A DNA stretch of 64,000 nucleotides. Origin: Vermamoeba vermiformis. Taxonomy: Eukaryota > Tubulinea > Echinamoebida. A program made the translations under genes and the position numbers. Of the stretch, positions 9,453-21,870 are shown in pieces. The notes beneath the pieces were generated by a model. The model was given only the letters and a program-made list of their open reading frames with translations, searched no databases and was not told where the DNA came from. Every line of letters begins with the position of its first letter. Position 1 is the stretch's first letter. The DNA is taken from positions 496,001-560,000 of the forward strand of contig JBEWZL010000003.1 of the NCBI GenBank assembly GCA_045837725.1, given 5' to 3'.

Positions 9453-10673
9453 TCAAAGGTATTTGGCAATGTCAGAGGCGACGGAGATGACAGTGAAGGG
9501 TTCTTTGTCCTTCAAGAAGTTAGCCATCTTGGGGCAGGTGTCCGTGATCCAAAATTTGTCGAACACGCTCTTGCCCAAGAACTTCTTCCAAGCCTCTTGC
9601 GGGAAGATGGCGTGCACACCAAAAGCAGCCACAGCAGTGGCTCCGTGGGCCATGAGAGCATCACGACAAGCGATCATAGTACCACCAGTCTGAATCAAGT
9701 CGTCGATAATCACGACGTACTTGTCCTTGGGATCACCGTCGCTGATCGTCACGATTCGTTTGTTGTCAGGCGTGCGCACTTTACCGCACACAATCACGTC
9801 GAAATCTCCGTGGAAAAACTTGCCAAATCTGAATTAGACGAGGTTAGTAAGGATAGTTATTGTATTTTAGGTTGCACGAACCTCTTAGCAGCGCCATCGT
9901 CGGGGAAAGCAACGGCGAATGTGCCAGGGTGGCTCTCTTTCAACTTCAAGAGCTCTGATTTGAAGATAGGAATGGTAGAGACAAGCTTGGCAATAGCGCC
10001 GTCGTGGAAGTAGAATCGATTTTGCAAAGTGTGCAGATCGTAACTGAAAAATGAGTGATTACCTAATTTGGAGCTGCGGAGTTACGATATGGTGTAAGCT
10101 TACATCAATAACTTGATAGGACCGCCTCTAATTTTAGGCATAGTGCTAAAGAAGTGTGCGTCGACGTCGGCGGTAGCAATCACACCCTCACCTCCAGCAT
10201 CCAGGCGCTCCATAGTAGCCGTTGGCGAGAATGGAAGGATAACAGTCAACGTTTTAATATGACGACGAGTAAGCACGTAGATGGCGCTCAGCTGACGTAA
10301 TTTTTCTTCGTTGGAGGAGAAAGACGCAAAGAAGATAACATGCCTGTTCTCCGTTCGTTCGATCTCACCGAAACTTGAGCTCTAAAATTCTTATTAATTA
10401 CTATCATGCACAATAATGGATAGGCTAATGATATTTTGATTACAAATTTCTAATTTTTGAAATTTAAATCCGCAGTTTTTAAGTCTTCTTAAGAAATTTA
10501 AAATCAATTCTGACCTCGGTTCCATCGGGCCAAACACCCCACTTCATAGGTAAGATGTCGAAAGGAATTGCTGGGTGAAGCTTGATAAATGCATCTCTTG
10601 TGCGCTGACCGATATCGGCCATATCAAGGGAGCAATACGCTACATAACCACTCTTGGGTACTGCGACTGACAT
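9453..10673 (-). CDS. Ribose-phosphate pyrophosphokinase, plant class II-like
   Basis: Four exons in phase: 10515-10673, 10104-10381, 9882-10043 and 9453-9828, giving 324 residues, a normal length for PRPP synthetase. The enzyme transfers pyrophosphate from ATP to ribose 5-phosphate to make PRPP for nucleotide, histidine and tryptophan synthesis. The C-terminal PRPP-binding loop is VVIIDDLIQTGGTM, and FWITDTCP and a WPDGTE motif near the N-terminus match the plant cytosolic PRS3/PRS4 type better than the animal type. The usual histidine-rich flexible loop is not conspicuous. The ATG used begins MSVAVPKSG; a TTTCAG just upstream suggests an intron in the 5' UTR. It lies on the same strand as, and just downstream of the stop of, nothing obviously related. 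Confidence 0.88.
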
Positions 10674-10815
10674 TGTAGATGATTGGTAAGACTGAAACAA
10701 ATGATGAACAGTTTTCACCAAATTTTTAGGCTTGCTGCACCCAAAAATAGATCCGGAAGCCGGGAATTCTGCTTTTGTGAGCTCATATCAGTCTTTATTT
10801 ATTTAGTAATACAGG

Positions 10816-13800
10816 TTATTTGTTGGCATTAACGAACATGGTGTGCACTCCCCACTTGGTGTTCTTCTTGAAGGAGTTAACTCCGGATTCGATTAAATTC
10901 TGGTACGATAGTTAGTAACGTTACTTAATAGCTCTTGTGTCATAGAGTCATACCTTGATTCTAGTTCTAGCATCGGCTTCGGACATTGTGATCATCAAGC
11001 TATCAGGGGACAAGAGGAAGTTTCGAAGTTTCTGTGTGTCCAGGTCCAGGCCATCGAACAAGATGCAGCACAAATTGGCAATGAGACCAGCGTTTCTGCA
11101 AGATACCTATTAGGTTAATATTACTTATAGATAGAGCACATTACCTGTGCAAGATAGTGAAGGCATCCGCGCAGATCTGCTTGAATTCCTCCCAGTCGTT
11201 GTCACCCAAGTTGAGCTTCATCTCCGTAGCAATCGCAAATCTGGGCGCATCAATGGTTGGCTTCTCATTGAACACTTTGCCGAAGTCAATGTGGAAGAAG
11301 AGGCAGTTGTTGCGCATCATCATGTTGTCTTGATGACGGTCACGAATGCCCAACACCCAGCCTGCCACGTAACTGCCCGCAGCAGAGCAGAACAGTGTTC
11401 TCTTTTCCTCGGGACTCAATGTCTTGATCTTGGTCCAGTCGAACGTCTGCAAGCTCTCGCAGGGCTGCACGAACTCTACGGCACCGATATCGAAGCCCAT
11501 CGGAATGATTTTGTATTGATAGATGAACGGGATCGATGGCATGTTGGAGTTCTTCCACAGCGTGTTGAAGACGAAGAACATCACTTGCACGAGCAGATCT
11601 TGTCGCAAGTCATCGCCCTTCTTGAAAATGAAGAAGTTGGGCTTCTTATCTGCGTTCTTGTACTTCATCTCCAACAATAACGGCTTGGCTTTTGACGAGA
11701 ACACCTTCTTCACCGTCACTTCAGTCACGACGTTGTTGCCACCTGATTCTTCTTCGTAAATAGGGTCGAGAATGTCCAAGTCCTTGATGACAGTGCCCTT
11801 CTCTGGTGGATTTCCGCTGGCGTTGTACAACTCACGGTAGAACTTGAGACTGTTCTGGAATCGCAACCCCGCGACCCATTCCAAATTAGGAAAGTCCTTG
11901 GCGCGAATCATGTTCGTCTCTTGCATCCAGAACGCAGTCTGAGCCAAGTACTGCGACTCTTTGACATGTGCTAACAGCGTTGAGATCAAGTGTTGCTGCG
12001 AGTCCTCGTTCAACTCTAGCTTCAAGCCATCAGCAAGCTGTTGTTTGCTGTGATTGAGAGTCTTGATGATCAACGGCAAGTACCACACGAGCTCGCTCTT
12101 AGGACACAAGCTCAAGTACTCCTCGTCAATCACGCGGAAGAAGTTCAATTTGTACAAGAACTGCAAGGCCGGTGTCAACATCTTGCCGGCCTTCTTGTGC
12201 TTGTGACGCTTCTTGCGCTTCTTTCTGACCTCACCGTCAAATTGATAGAACAGCACGTCACTGTCGTCGAATCGACAAAGTGTCTCGGCCGCTTGTTGAC
12301 GGATGTGTTGGTCGGATGAGCGCAGCAATCGTCGCAAATAGTCCGCCACTTTAACTTCAACCAACTCTGATTTCATCATGTGACAGATCTCAGCTGCAAA
12401 AGTTGATTAGAGTTACATGCCAGTCGTGCCATCATTCGCAGCTTACCGTTCGAGGCGAGGTCTCGGATGAACTTCAACGCGGCAGTTTGAATGATGTGAT
12501 GCGGAACATTGAGCAGGCGAATGACGTACTTGAGAATGCTCCAGCCACGTTGCAAGTCAGGCGAGAATCGCTTGTGTTTCTTGCTGTGCGTGAGTCTAGG
12601 ACTTTCAGTGTTCGTGTCCGAGGACTCATTGAGCTTGTCTCTGTTCTCTTCACTCTCAACGTGTGCTTTGAATTGTTGATCGAATTCCAACAAATATTTC
12701 TCCAGTTTTTCTAAAAGAATGTTAAATTACACGTGCCGTATTTAATATTAAGCTTACTCTGGTCGCCAAGTGCGTTCAATATTGGCAAAGCAATAGGCAG
12801 CAACTTGTTGAGTTTCAAGGGCACTTCAAGCCCTTCCATGGATCGCACGTACTCGGGCTGCACGCCAATCCATTCGAGAGTAACTACCGGGACCGCGGCA
12901 GGTGCTGATGCTCCCGAGATATTGGGTGAGTTCGATGGACTGGAAGAATTCGAGAATGAAGGACGAGTGCCGCGTACTGATCTCACTGACGGCGAGCCAA
13001 CACTATCCTTAGCCTTTTCATGCAATTAATTTAATACCAAGCAATACTAGCTAGTGAACTTACACTCAGGTCCACGGTCTTATTGAAGGATGAAATATCT
13101 TCGCCTGAAGGTGTTTTGAGTCTGTAAGGTGCTGCGTGATTGACAGGCGAGGTGAACAAGAATGAGTTGAGGATTTGTTCGTGGCTAGTGCACTGTGTTA
13201 GTACCACTCAAACACTCAATGAGCACAGTGACTTACATCAGCTTGCCAGTCAACAACTGTTTTTCAGTGCACAACAAGAATGGCACGAATGACTTGTCCG
13301 CGGGAGCTGTTTGCACCACTTGACAGAATTGGAACTTCTTTGCATCGTCATCGTGATCTTCGTGCACTTGATAGCTGAATAGGCGATTAATATACGATAA
13401 CATTAACAGTCATAGTCATACGCGACAATAATCTCATCGGCATCAGCGGGCACGAGACTCGTGGCTAATTGATCTGCAGCGTGCAATTTGACAATTTGAC
13501 CGTTCTTGACCGTTGTCAACACGATCTCTGCAGGTGTCAAGTGCACCAAGTAGGCCAAGTACTTGATCGTGTCGTACACTGTCACCATCTTGCTCAGTTC
13601 TACGCGCTGTGCGGACTTGTCGCGCTTGTTGTCCACGAACAGAACTGACAATGCCGTCGAGAATTCTAACAGCGAATAAATATTATTAACAAGATCGTGT
13701 AATTATGAAAGATTAATGCGTACCTCTGAACACTTTGCAAGCATAATCAATGGCAAATGTCTCCAGTTGCGCGGATCCGACTTGAGCCTTGTCGACGAGT

Positions 13801-14982
13801 CCCGGCAACAAATGCTCCTTAATCTCGTCAAAATATTTGCTGTAGTACCGTGTTAGGTATACGTAAATATGAGCAATCGCTACATACCGATCACTGTCGC
13901 TGAAAAATGGCCCGAAAGTCTGCAATTTGTTCGAAACTGCAGTCACGAGCTGCGGCACGTATTCTTTGAGGAATTGCGGCGATGAATGAACTTGATTCAT
14001 CTATAGTAATATCGTGTATTAATTAATGTGTCTCGAAGTGGTCTGGAATAATTTGCCTTACCGAAACCAGAACATGAATGATCGCATGAATAACAGGGAC
14101 ATTGATCTTGGATGATTCGTTCTCAATTATGTCCAATAAGTCCCAGTGTGCGTCACCGATATTAAATTCAATCTAAGGAACATAGCTTAGAATTAACGAA
14201 AATTAAATTTGTTAGATCGGGTAACTTACGAAAGAATAAATATCAATGTCCTCCGCTGATTCGGATGCATCTAATCGATCTGTATCGTCATAATTAAACA
14301 GTTTTGCGACAGCTTGAGCGAACTGTTTGCGTTCTTCTTCCGAATTTAGCTTTTCCGCATCCACGAGTGATTTAAACGAATTGTTGGAAAAGATGCTGCC
14401 GTAATAATAAGAAAATTGACGTAATATGATTGCGCGTACCTTCCAATCAGTTTGCAAGCCGATTGAGTAGTCTCATTCAATTTAGACTTGAGCGACATAA
14501 CCCGAAGCGCGCGTAGTGAGAAGCTGAGCGCTGCTTGCATTAATTCAAGCGACTTATCGCGACACCTATGTGCATATTAATTAATGGTGCATTATTGGCT
14601 CATTGGTTTTACTTACTCTTTGTTAGTCCACAGATTTGAAGTGTGAAAGACCTCAACCAAACATTCATTTAAAATTGTTTTAAGAAGATACTTGGTTCTA
14701 TCTATTTCTACTGTAGCCAAGAGAGATTTGATAAGTTCGTCCAATAAGGAATTAAATCGCGACGCATCTAAAAAAAGTCGTTAAAATTTTGACCTTAAAA
14801 TGGATGCTTTATTTTATCGGCAAAAAAAATATACATATTATCTTTATTTACGTACCAAGAGTCCCTCGTTTTTGCGTAAGAAATTTCAGGGATGTGTCCC
14901 AAAAGCTAATGAACTCGAGCTCTTTAGCGTTGGAGACAGACTTAGTTAATTGTCGTCGTTTACTTTGGCGAAGGTCAGCCAT
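10816..14982 (-). CDS. PI3K/PI4K-family lipid kinase
   Basis: About a dozen or more exons, beginning at an ATG (MADLRQSKRR) and ending VNANK-TAA; roughly 1000 residues. The C-terminal third is a phosphoinositide 3/4-kinase catalytic domain: FIFKKGDDLRQD (ATP and phosphate binding), the catalytic loop GIRDRHQDNMM (D-R-H-x-x-N) and the activation segment HIDFGKVF. Before it lies helical sequence consistent with the PIK accessory domain. An exon near 13.4-13.65 kb encodes a ubiquitin-like fold pattern (TVYDTIKYLAYLVHLTP then IIVAYDY), possibly a Ras-binding domain. I see no clear C2 domain, and the N-terminal ~400 residues are unfamiliar. It should phosphorylate inositol lipids at membranes; class is unsettled. 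A Lys/Arg run (KKRKKRHKHKK) sits in the linker before the kinase. Confidence 0.83.
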
Positions 14983-15275
14983 TGCGCTTAGGTTCGATCT
15001 GCATCAAAATAGACAAAAAAGAAATCTCGGGCACTACCTCGCGCGTTTCATTTTCTTTCATTTCGCTTCCTAACAACACAACCTGCAAGGCACAACTAAG
15101 GCCCTCAATACTTTACTCGGGAATAGGAGCAGTGAATATGATTGGAAAAAGACAAATGGTAGCATGTCCCGTGCACAAGCTCCTCGTCGGGCACAAATTC
15201 AGGAAGGGACATTCTGCATTAGAAGTATAACTAGAAGCAAGAGCTCATTAGTTGCATTGTAATATAGTTAATACA
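14983..15275. promoter_or_regulatory. Divergent intergenic region, kinase and nuclease genes
   Basis: 293 bp between the start codons of the lipid kinase (minus) and the secreted nuclease (plus). It presumably contains both promoters; no recognisable element was found. Confidence 0.35.
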
Positions 15276-16456
15276 ATGAGACCCATCAGCATCGCTATTA
15301 TTTTCGCCATACTGGTGACGCTCGCCAGCGCGTGGGGCACTACTGGCCATAAAACAGTTGGTAAGCATTCTAGATAATTAAACAATTTTTATTAGAATAT
15401 CAATAGTAACGACGTTATGCGATAGCTGCTCTCGCCGAAAGATTTCTCACCCCATCTGCTTCCAAAAATATCGCAACATGGCTGGGCAGTACAGACTCAA
15501 TGGTAAGCGTTGCCATTGAGCCTGATATTTATCGTTATGGAAATGGTAAATGGACTGCTTCATTTCATTACTGCAACCTGCCCCGTAAGTAGTGACATTT
15601 TTGTTATTAATCAAACAAAATTATTTGATTCCTTAACATGCATTAAATATTTAATATCAATCTGGATTTTTCTGAATGTGTTTGTTGTGACACTTAATTG
15701 ACGATCGGATTTGCTCCGCAACAGGTAGTGCAGTTAAGTTCACCATGCAAGAAGGCTGTCCTCATACCTGCGTCATCACTGCCATTAACAACTACACTGA
15801 CATCTTATTAAAGACCGCTGTATGTGCTTCAACTCTTTTCAAACCAGATCTGTTTTCTCACTTTCTCTTTTAGCCCTACCCTTATATAGTAAATAACTGG
15901 CAGCTTGACGAACCCTCGGCAGTGTCATTCTTGGTGCATTTCGTCGGTGACATCCATCAACCCTTGCACATCAGGTAAGTGGATCCATTGTTCATGAACG
16001 GGTCCATTAATCTCTAATTTATAGTTATTCCGACGATCTCGGAGGCAACTCGGTGAAAGTTAACTGGTTCAACAGCGGGACTAATCTGCACGCAGTGTGG
16101 GACGAAAAAATCATCAATCGGACCGGTAAGCAGTTCACACGTGTCATTGCGCGAACAGCATTAATGACTTACTAAATATAGGCATGTTCTGGCCCGAGTT
16201 GACGCAGTCACTTTGGGACTACCTATCGAAAAATCCTGGACTGGGTCCTAAATATGGCTCCGTGATGGATCCAATTGCGTGGGCTGACGAATCATTCCAG
16301 ATCACGCGTGAAGTCTACAAACAACTGCCACCTAAGCCTATTGATCTTGGTCAGGCTTATTTCGACGAATTCTATCCCGTAGTTCAGCAGCGATTGATTG
16401 CTGGTGGCATTCGATTGGGTCGCTTGTTGAATATGATCTTTTCAGGCCGAAAATAA
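15276..16456 (+). CDS. Secreted S1/P1-type nuclease
   Basis: Six exons in phase: 15276-15360, 15426-15584, 15725-15819, 15874-15974, 16025-16125 and 16182-16456, giving 271 residues, close to the usual ~270 of the family. A signal peptide (MRPISIAIIFAILVTLASA) is followed directly by WGTTGHKTV; in this family the mature N-terminal Trp and nearby His coordinate the zinc cluster. Further zinc ligands are visible in HFVGDIHQPLH and in DLGGN...LHAVWD. These enzymes hydrolyse single-stranded DNA and RNA and 3'-nucleotides using three zinc ions. Secretion suits digestion of nucleic acid in food vacuoles or outside the cell. AATAAA lies ~68 bp after the stop. Identification is secure. Confidence 0.93.
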
Positions 16457-16547
16457 CCAAATTGAGCTCCAAGGAAAATTGTTCGTGTTATTTACATCTC
16501 AATTCGCAAGTAAATGTACATGAAATAAATGAAGGTTTTGATCTACA

Positions 16548-18519
16548 CTACGCACCGTCGAAAGTCAACAGCTGAATATAATTGCCTGGAATTTCACCGC
16601 GATTGCCTTTCAGTTCTGCAATCCACCACGATCCCTGCAACATCATTGTGTCAGTATCTGTTCTCAAATATAATTGTACGGCAAGTCTTACCTTAGCACT
16701 GAGCAGTGTCAAGACATCGCCCTTCACAAAGCTCAGTTCACTCGGCTCATTGGCTGTAAAGTCGTACAGTGCACGGGCCTGTATAGCACTGCTCGATTTG
16801 GGTGGAGAGGACGTTGCTGTTGAGGCACGCGGTGAGGTCTGTGGCGTCAAATGTGTCGGTGAGGTCGTGACGCTGTGGGACTGTTTGACACTTGCTTGTA
16901 GCGGTGGTGAGTCTGGTCGCCCAGCTGTGCCGTGGATATTAATTAGCATCGTTGTAATACATACCACGGATATGGGTGCAGCTTACGCAAATAATTCAAG
17001 GGCGGAACATTTGTGGGACTCGGCGGTGAAAATATCGCGTTAGGATTGGCGAGTGTCGGTGTGTAATTGAGTGGATTGTATGAACTGTGCGGACTCGTCT
17101 GTGCTGATGACGGTGATTGGACTGCACTGTGACCACTCTGCGTGAACGAGTTGGAGCGGTGATTGGTCAAGTGTCCCGGCCCTGGTGGATATGCCGTGCC
17201 GTTCACTGAATTGCCTCCGCCACTGCTGTTGTTGCTATGATTGCCCGAATTCCTCAAATTGCTTGTCACGGGCTGTGGTGTGCTCGACAATCTGCGGCGC
17301 GGTGAGCGCGGACTGGTGGAAGTCAATGGGGACTTGCTCGGGGCAACGGGTTCTGAAGGTCCGACTATTTCCATATTTAGCAATGTTAAATGGTTACTAT
17401 AATACTAAAATAGAAAATTATTCAACGTACACAAGAGTACCGAAGACATGGATTGATCTCCATTCTCGGCGTCTTCAAGTGATCTGCGCAAGTAGCTGAT
17501 ATAACCCTAGGAATACATACATATGTTAGTATTTAAATAATTTAGCCAACTTTCATACTTTTTGTAGCCTGTTTACGGATTCGGGCAGCAGCTGGTTAGC
17601 CTTAGTTTTTAACGATTGTACCATCGCGGTCAATTCAGTGCTTAGCTCTTTGTATTTCAACTCGGCCTCTTCAGCGCGCTAAGGTCATAATGTCAGATCT
17701 GGCGGATATTGCAGAAAATCTTGCTACGAAATTGTTTTGTGAATCGGAACGAGATACTCGGGTTAGATCCACAATACAATTTCAATCTTTGAGATTAATA
17801 TATTACCTTTTCCTTATTGTGCGATCTGTAATATGTTGCGTCGCTAATGGCTCGATTCGTCACTTTCTTATGATCTGCGATTGTTTTGAAGTACTGATTT
17901 TTGATGCCCTCCAAATCACACCGTACTTCTTTCAATAATTGACTCTAAATTTATAATAAGATTTTGTAATAAACGCCTGCAAACCGTGAGGCAGTAATAA
18001 ATTTTCGGTGGATCCGACAAAAAATTTAAATTTGTGCCGGCTACCTACCAGTTGCAAGTGATGTTGCCCGATAATCTTGAGCGTATCTCCGAATATTTTC
18101 ATGTAATTCGATAATATGGGATTGTCTATTGTCTTTTCGGCCAACAACAAAAATTCGGCTCCATTTTTTACCTCCTCATCTGCCATTGCTTTTCAAATAC
18201 GAAAGTTAATATGAATTTAATATGACCGAGAATCTACCTCTATTTGACTTTTCTAAAGCCTCCACGCAATTTGTCAGAAGCGGGATCTGCATTTTTGTGT
18301 GCTTAAAAAGCTGACAGATCAATTAGTGAAAGGACTAACGAACCACAAATATTATTATACTTACCGCAATATTTTTTTCTACTTCAGGTACGTGCTAAAA
18401 TTGAAAAGAATAAGTTAACTCCGAAAAACTGGGCAAGCAACACAGATCTAGCTATTTACCTTGAAGCCCTGAGACTTTTGCTTCAAATATTCGGCTTCTT
18501 TATTAATTTTTTTGAGCAT
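16548..18519 (-). CDS. BAR-type domain plus C-terminal SH3 protein
   Basis: About nine exons. The start used is MLKKINKEAEYLKQ; an upstream coding exon cannot be excluded. Residues ~1-230 are long amphipathic helices typical of a BAR domain, for example MKIFGDTLKIIGQHHLQL and KNQYFKTIADHKK. A Ser/Pro/Asn-rich linker of ~150 residues follows (repeated SPR and SSGGGNS stretches). The C-terminus is an SH3 domain: ALYDFTANEPSELSFVKGD, GSWWIAEL, and GEIPGNYIQLL, which carry the ALYDF, WW and PxxY signature positions. Such proteins bend membranes and recruit actin or endocytic partners by binding Pro-rich motifs. An intron interrupts the SH3 domain between LLSAK and GSWW. The exact BAR subclass is uncertain. 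Confidence 0.8.
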
Positions 18520-18676
18520 GGTCTGTGAGTGGTCTTTCTGCTCGAACAACAATGTCGAATGGAATAAAAGTTTCGATCCATTTTTTTCATGAACAAGGTG
18601 CGCTCACAATCTTCAATTTTAAATTAAATTTTACGAGGCACACCACAGGCCTTAGTATTACCATAACGAGGGGACT

Positions 18677-21600
18677 ATGTGGCAGCCGCTACGGTCGGAT
18701 GGGGGCGAAAATGCAGATGTCCCATCCAAGTCAAACACAAATAACAATTCAAACTTGTCAGACTCGCAAGGGCTAGACAATGTGATTATAGATGAAGGCT
18801 CGACAGATTTAACGGCGCCCACTTCACCAATAATCAACGTAGACTATGTCGGTAAGTGATCCGAAAATTAATTCTTTTTATTTCGCTTACGGACGCTTCT
18901 CACCGATTGATTTGAATAAAATATGATATTTGCATATTATTCTATGCGTATAAATAATTTTCCTAATTTTTGGAATTTTTTTTCGAAAGATCCATTTTGC
19001 GTGAAATTATACTGTCCTTTTAGGATACTCCCAGTTAATTATGCGTGCATTAAATATATCACATTTAGATTGGAAGAAGAAATTAGAGTCCCATACAAAT
19101 GAAGATTCTGACGACGAATTTGAGCCTCACAGAAGAATGCTAAAATATTACAATACAAACAATTTGCGTCCTAGTATTAATAGCTACGAGCCCAACGAAA
19201 CGAATAACATTAATCAGCTGATTACTAATGATAGCAGCATCACTAATTACGATCTATTGAGACGATCGCAAATTGTCGAATACGCGGCTGACACCAGCGT
19301 TGTCAAGTTAGAAAAGTAAGTGTTAGTATAATCAGTATAATTAACTTATTCAAGCATCAATCATTATTAAGGAATCGAATTTATGGCAATTTTCTGTAAT
19401 CTTCATTTCGAATTTGAAATTTTGCAATAATTAACCAACGACGGATCTGCTCTTGATAAGCATTTCAGAACGATTATTCTAATAGCGCCATTATATAGAA
19501 CCTATTGGCACATGAAACACCGACAGTGGCGCAGACTGTACCGCGCGAGTTACGGTCAAGCACGGCTGTTCACGTGGCACTGGTTCTTCATCTATTTGCT
19601 GCTGTTCCTCATCTACTTGGTGCTGCAAATATGGGTCTTTCCAGAGCACTATCGCGACAGCAGATTCATGCTCGAGACACTCTTGTTGGGCTTCATGTCC
19701 TTCGTGCTCGCAATTATCTCGCCGAGCCTGTCGTTCATGTGGCGCTTAGTGTTTCTCGAGGGCTACACCTTCTTTTACTTGTTCTTCATCAGCAACATGT
19801 ACAACAGACCGGACTGGTACATTCCCACCTGTCTCGCCATCGCTGGGCTCATTGCTCTCACCATTGTAAATTTTTTCGCATTTCCGCACATTTCGAGGTA
19901 CGTCCATATTAATTACTCCCTATACAATGCAAATATTAATGTGCATTCAGAATGTGGTATTACTGCACGGGAACACTGTATCCGAAGATTATTGTCAACA
20001 ACGACGCAGAAGGGTCCAAAAATCGCTATGAAATTGAACACCGCAATGTGTGGAGCAATTCTGTGGCCAAGTGCGTGTACGAGGGACCACTCGAGGACGG
20101 CAGACCCAACGGACTGGGCACGTGGATCGACACGAGCTATCAAGGCGAATTGTTGCACGGCTACTGGAAAGATGTACGTGCTATTGATATGACAGCAGGA
20201 CTGAGCTCTAATACTTCAATGCTACTCTAGGGTCGGCCAGTAGGGCCATTCGAGTCACTCGAGAATGACACGCGCAACATGCTCGTCAATCTGCGTGTCA
20301 TGTTTGCGACTAATGCTGGCGGACGATGGAGTTTGGACAGGTAAGAGCGAGCTCATCATATATATATTGAGCGCGTATTAACAGCTCTTTAGAATGCCGT
20401 TGAGTTACGGCGTGGCATCAGTCGAGTCGTGTGTCTCGGGCAATTTTTTCAAAGGCTATCCCATGGTGTACAAGCTGCACGGGCCCCGCGAGTGCATGTG
20501 TCTCGATGACAGGTGCACGTGCATTCAAGAATTCTTCAAGAACAAGTTGTACTTGCACGTGGACGATGAAAAGAAGTTGACATCTGTCACCATTTCCATC
20601 GACAAGAAATTGCGTGCTTTGAAAATGACTGGTTACTTGCCCAAACATTTGGTATGTTTAAAGCACGTTTGTGATATTTAAATACACAGCTAACAATTTA
20701 ATTAGAAAACACGCAAACAAGTGACGATAACATTGGAGCGCGATCACATTACCGACGAGAAACAAGACTACGTGCTGGCCGTGGACAAGAACTGGGTGCC
20801 CACTGATGTGAGTGAAGGACTGTTGTACATTCACGGCATTGATCACTCGCTCGATGACGCCATCAAGAGGTACGCCGTTCATATTCTCGTTGGACCAGAT
20901 ACTAATTCGAGTCCAGATTTGGTCAGTTCTTGGCTCTGGGAAGTTTCCCAGCGCACATCAAGCCATTTTTGTTCAACTGGCCGGGCTCGAGCCATCCAAT
21001 TTTCTATTGGTCCGCACAACGAGCAGCGTACGATACAGAGACGCACAAAGATCTGCGCACGTTCATTCAATCGCTGCACAACGCGGGCATCAGAACGCTG
21101 CACGTCATGTGTCACAGCATGGGCACGAGATTCTTTTTGAAAGCCTTTGAGAGCTTGAAAGATTTGTTCACGACTCACCGCGCCACGAATCTCACGCCCA
21201 GCAACAGTTTCTTGGACTTGCGTGAAGCTGCCATGCGCAAGACACTGAGCAGCACCATGCTGGCGAGTTCATTCGAGAGCAACGCCGCTGACCGCCAGAC
21301 CATTTCCATCAGCAATTTGATTCTGCTCAATCCTGACTACGAGGTGGAGCTGTTCAGAAATGACTACGCGCAGTTGATCAAGGTGAGTTAGGTGGTTGAA
21401 ATTGAAACAGATCGAAGTCTAACGGCCCCTTCAGTACTGTTCGAACATCACAGTCTACGCCGATCATCGTGACCAGGCACTGCGACTTTCAAAGCGATTG
21501 AATGGCGGCCTCAGTCTCGGCAGTCACAGTAAGTCCCTATCAACAGGGTGCATATTAACCACAGCACTAATGTCTCACAACAGTTGCCGCACTTCTCGAT

Positions 21601-21825
21601 GCTGAAGGCAATCGACTCGATGTAGATATTATTGACGCGAGTGACTTGGATCGCAACATGAGTTCAGGCTACCACAGCTACTTCAACATCAACCGCGTTA
21701 TGGTCGATGATTTGCACGAGCTCATCGTCACTGGCAAGCGTGCTGAGGACCGCACCACGCGATTGAAGCCTTCAGGGCCTGTGTGGCGATTCACTATCGT
21801 GCCGTCCTCCGTCGTGATTGTATAG
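18677..21825 (+). CDS. Multispanning membrane alpha/beta hydrolase (DUF900-like) with MORN-like repeats
   Basis: About ten exons, from ATG at 18677 to TAG at 21825. The first ~155 residues are acidic, Asn/Ser-rich and probably disordered. Next come about four transmembrane helices (FFIYLLLFLIYLVLQIWVF, LLLGFMSFVLAII, YTFFYLFFISNMY, CLAIAGLIALTIV). A soluble part follows with two MORN-like units, YEGPLEDGRPNGLGTW and YQGELLHGYWKDGRPVGPF. The C-terminal half is a DUF900-type alpha/beta hydrolase: LLYIHGI near its start (oxyanion strand), the nucleophile elbow VMCHSMGTR with Ser, LILLNPDY with a candidate acid, and GYHSYF with a candidate His. It may be a membrane lipase or esterase; the substrate is unknown. 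The combination of helices, MORN-like units and hydrolase is not one I recognise. Confidence 0.75.
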
Positions 21826-21870
21826 TGTGTGGTGCAATTAAAATTTGCAAAACAAATTACAAAAGTTTTT

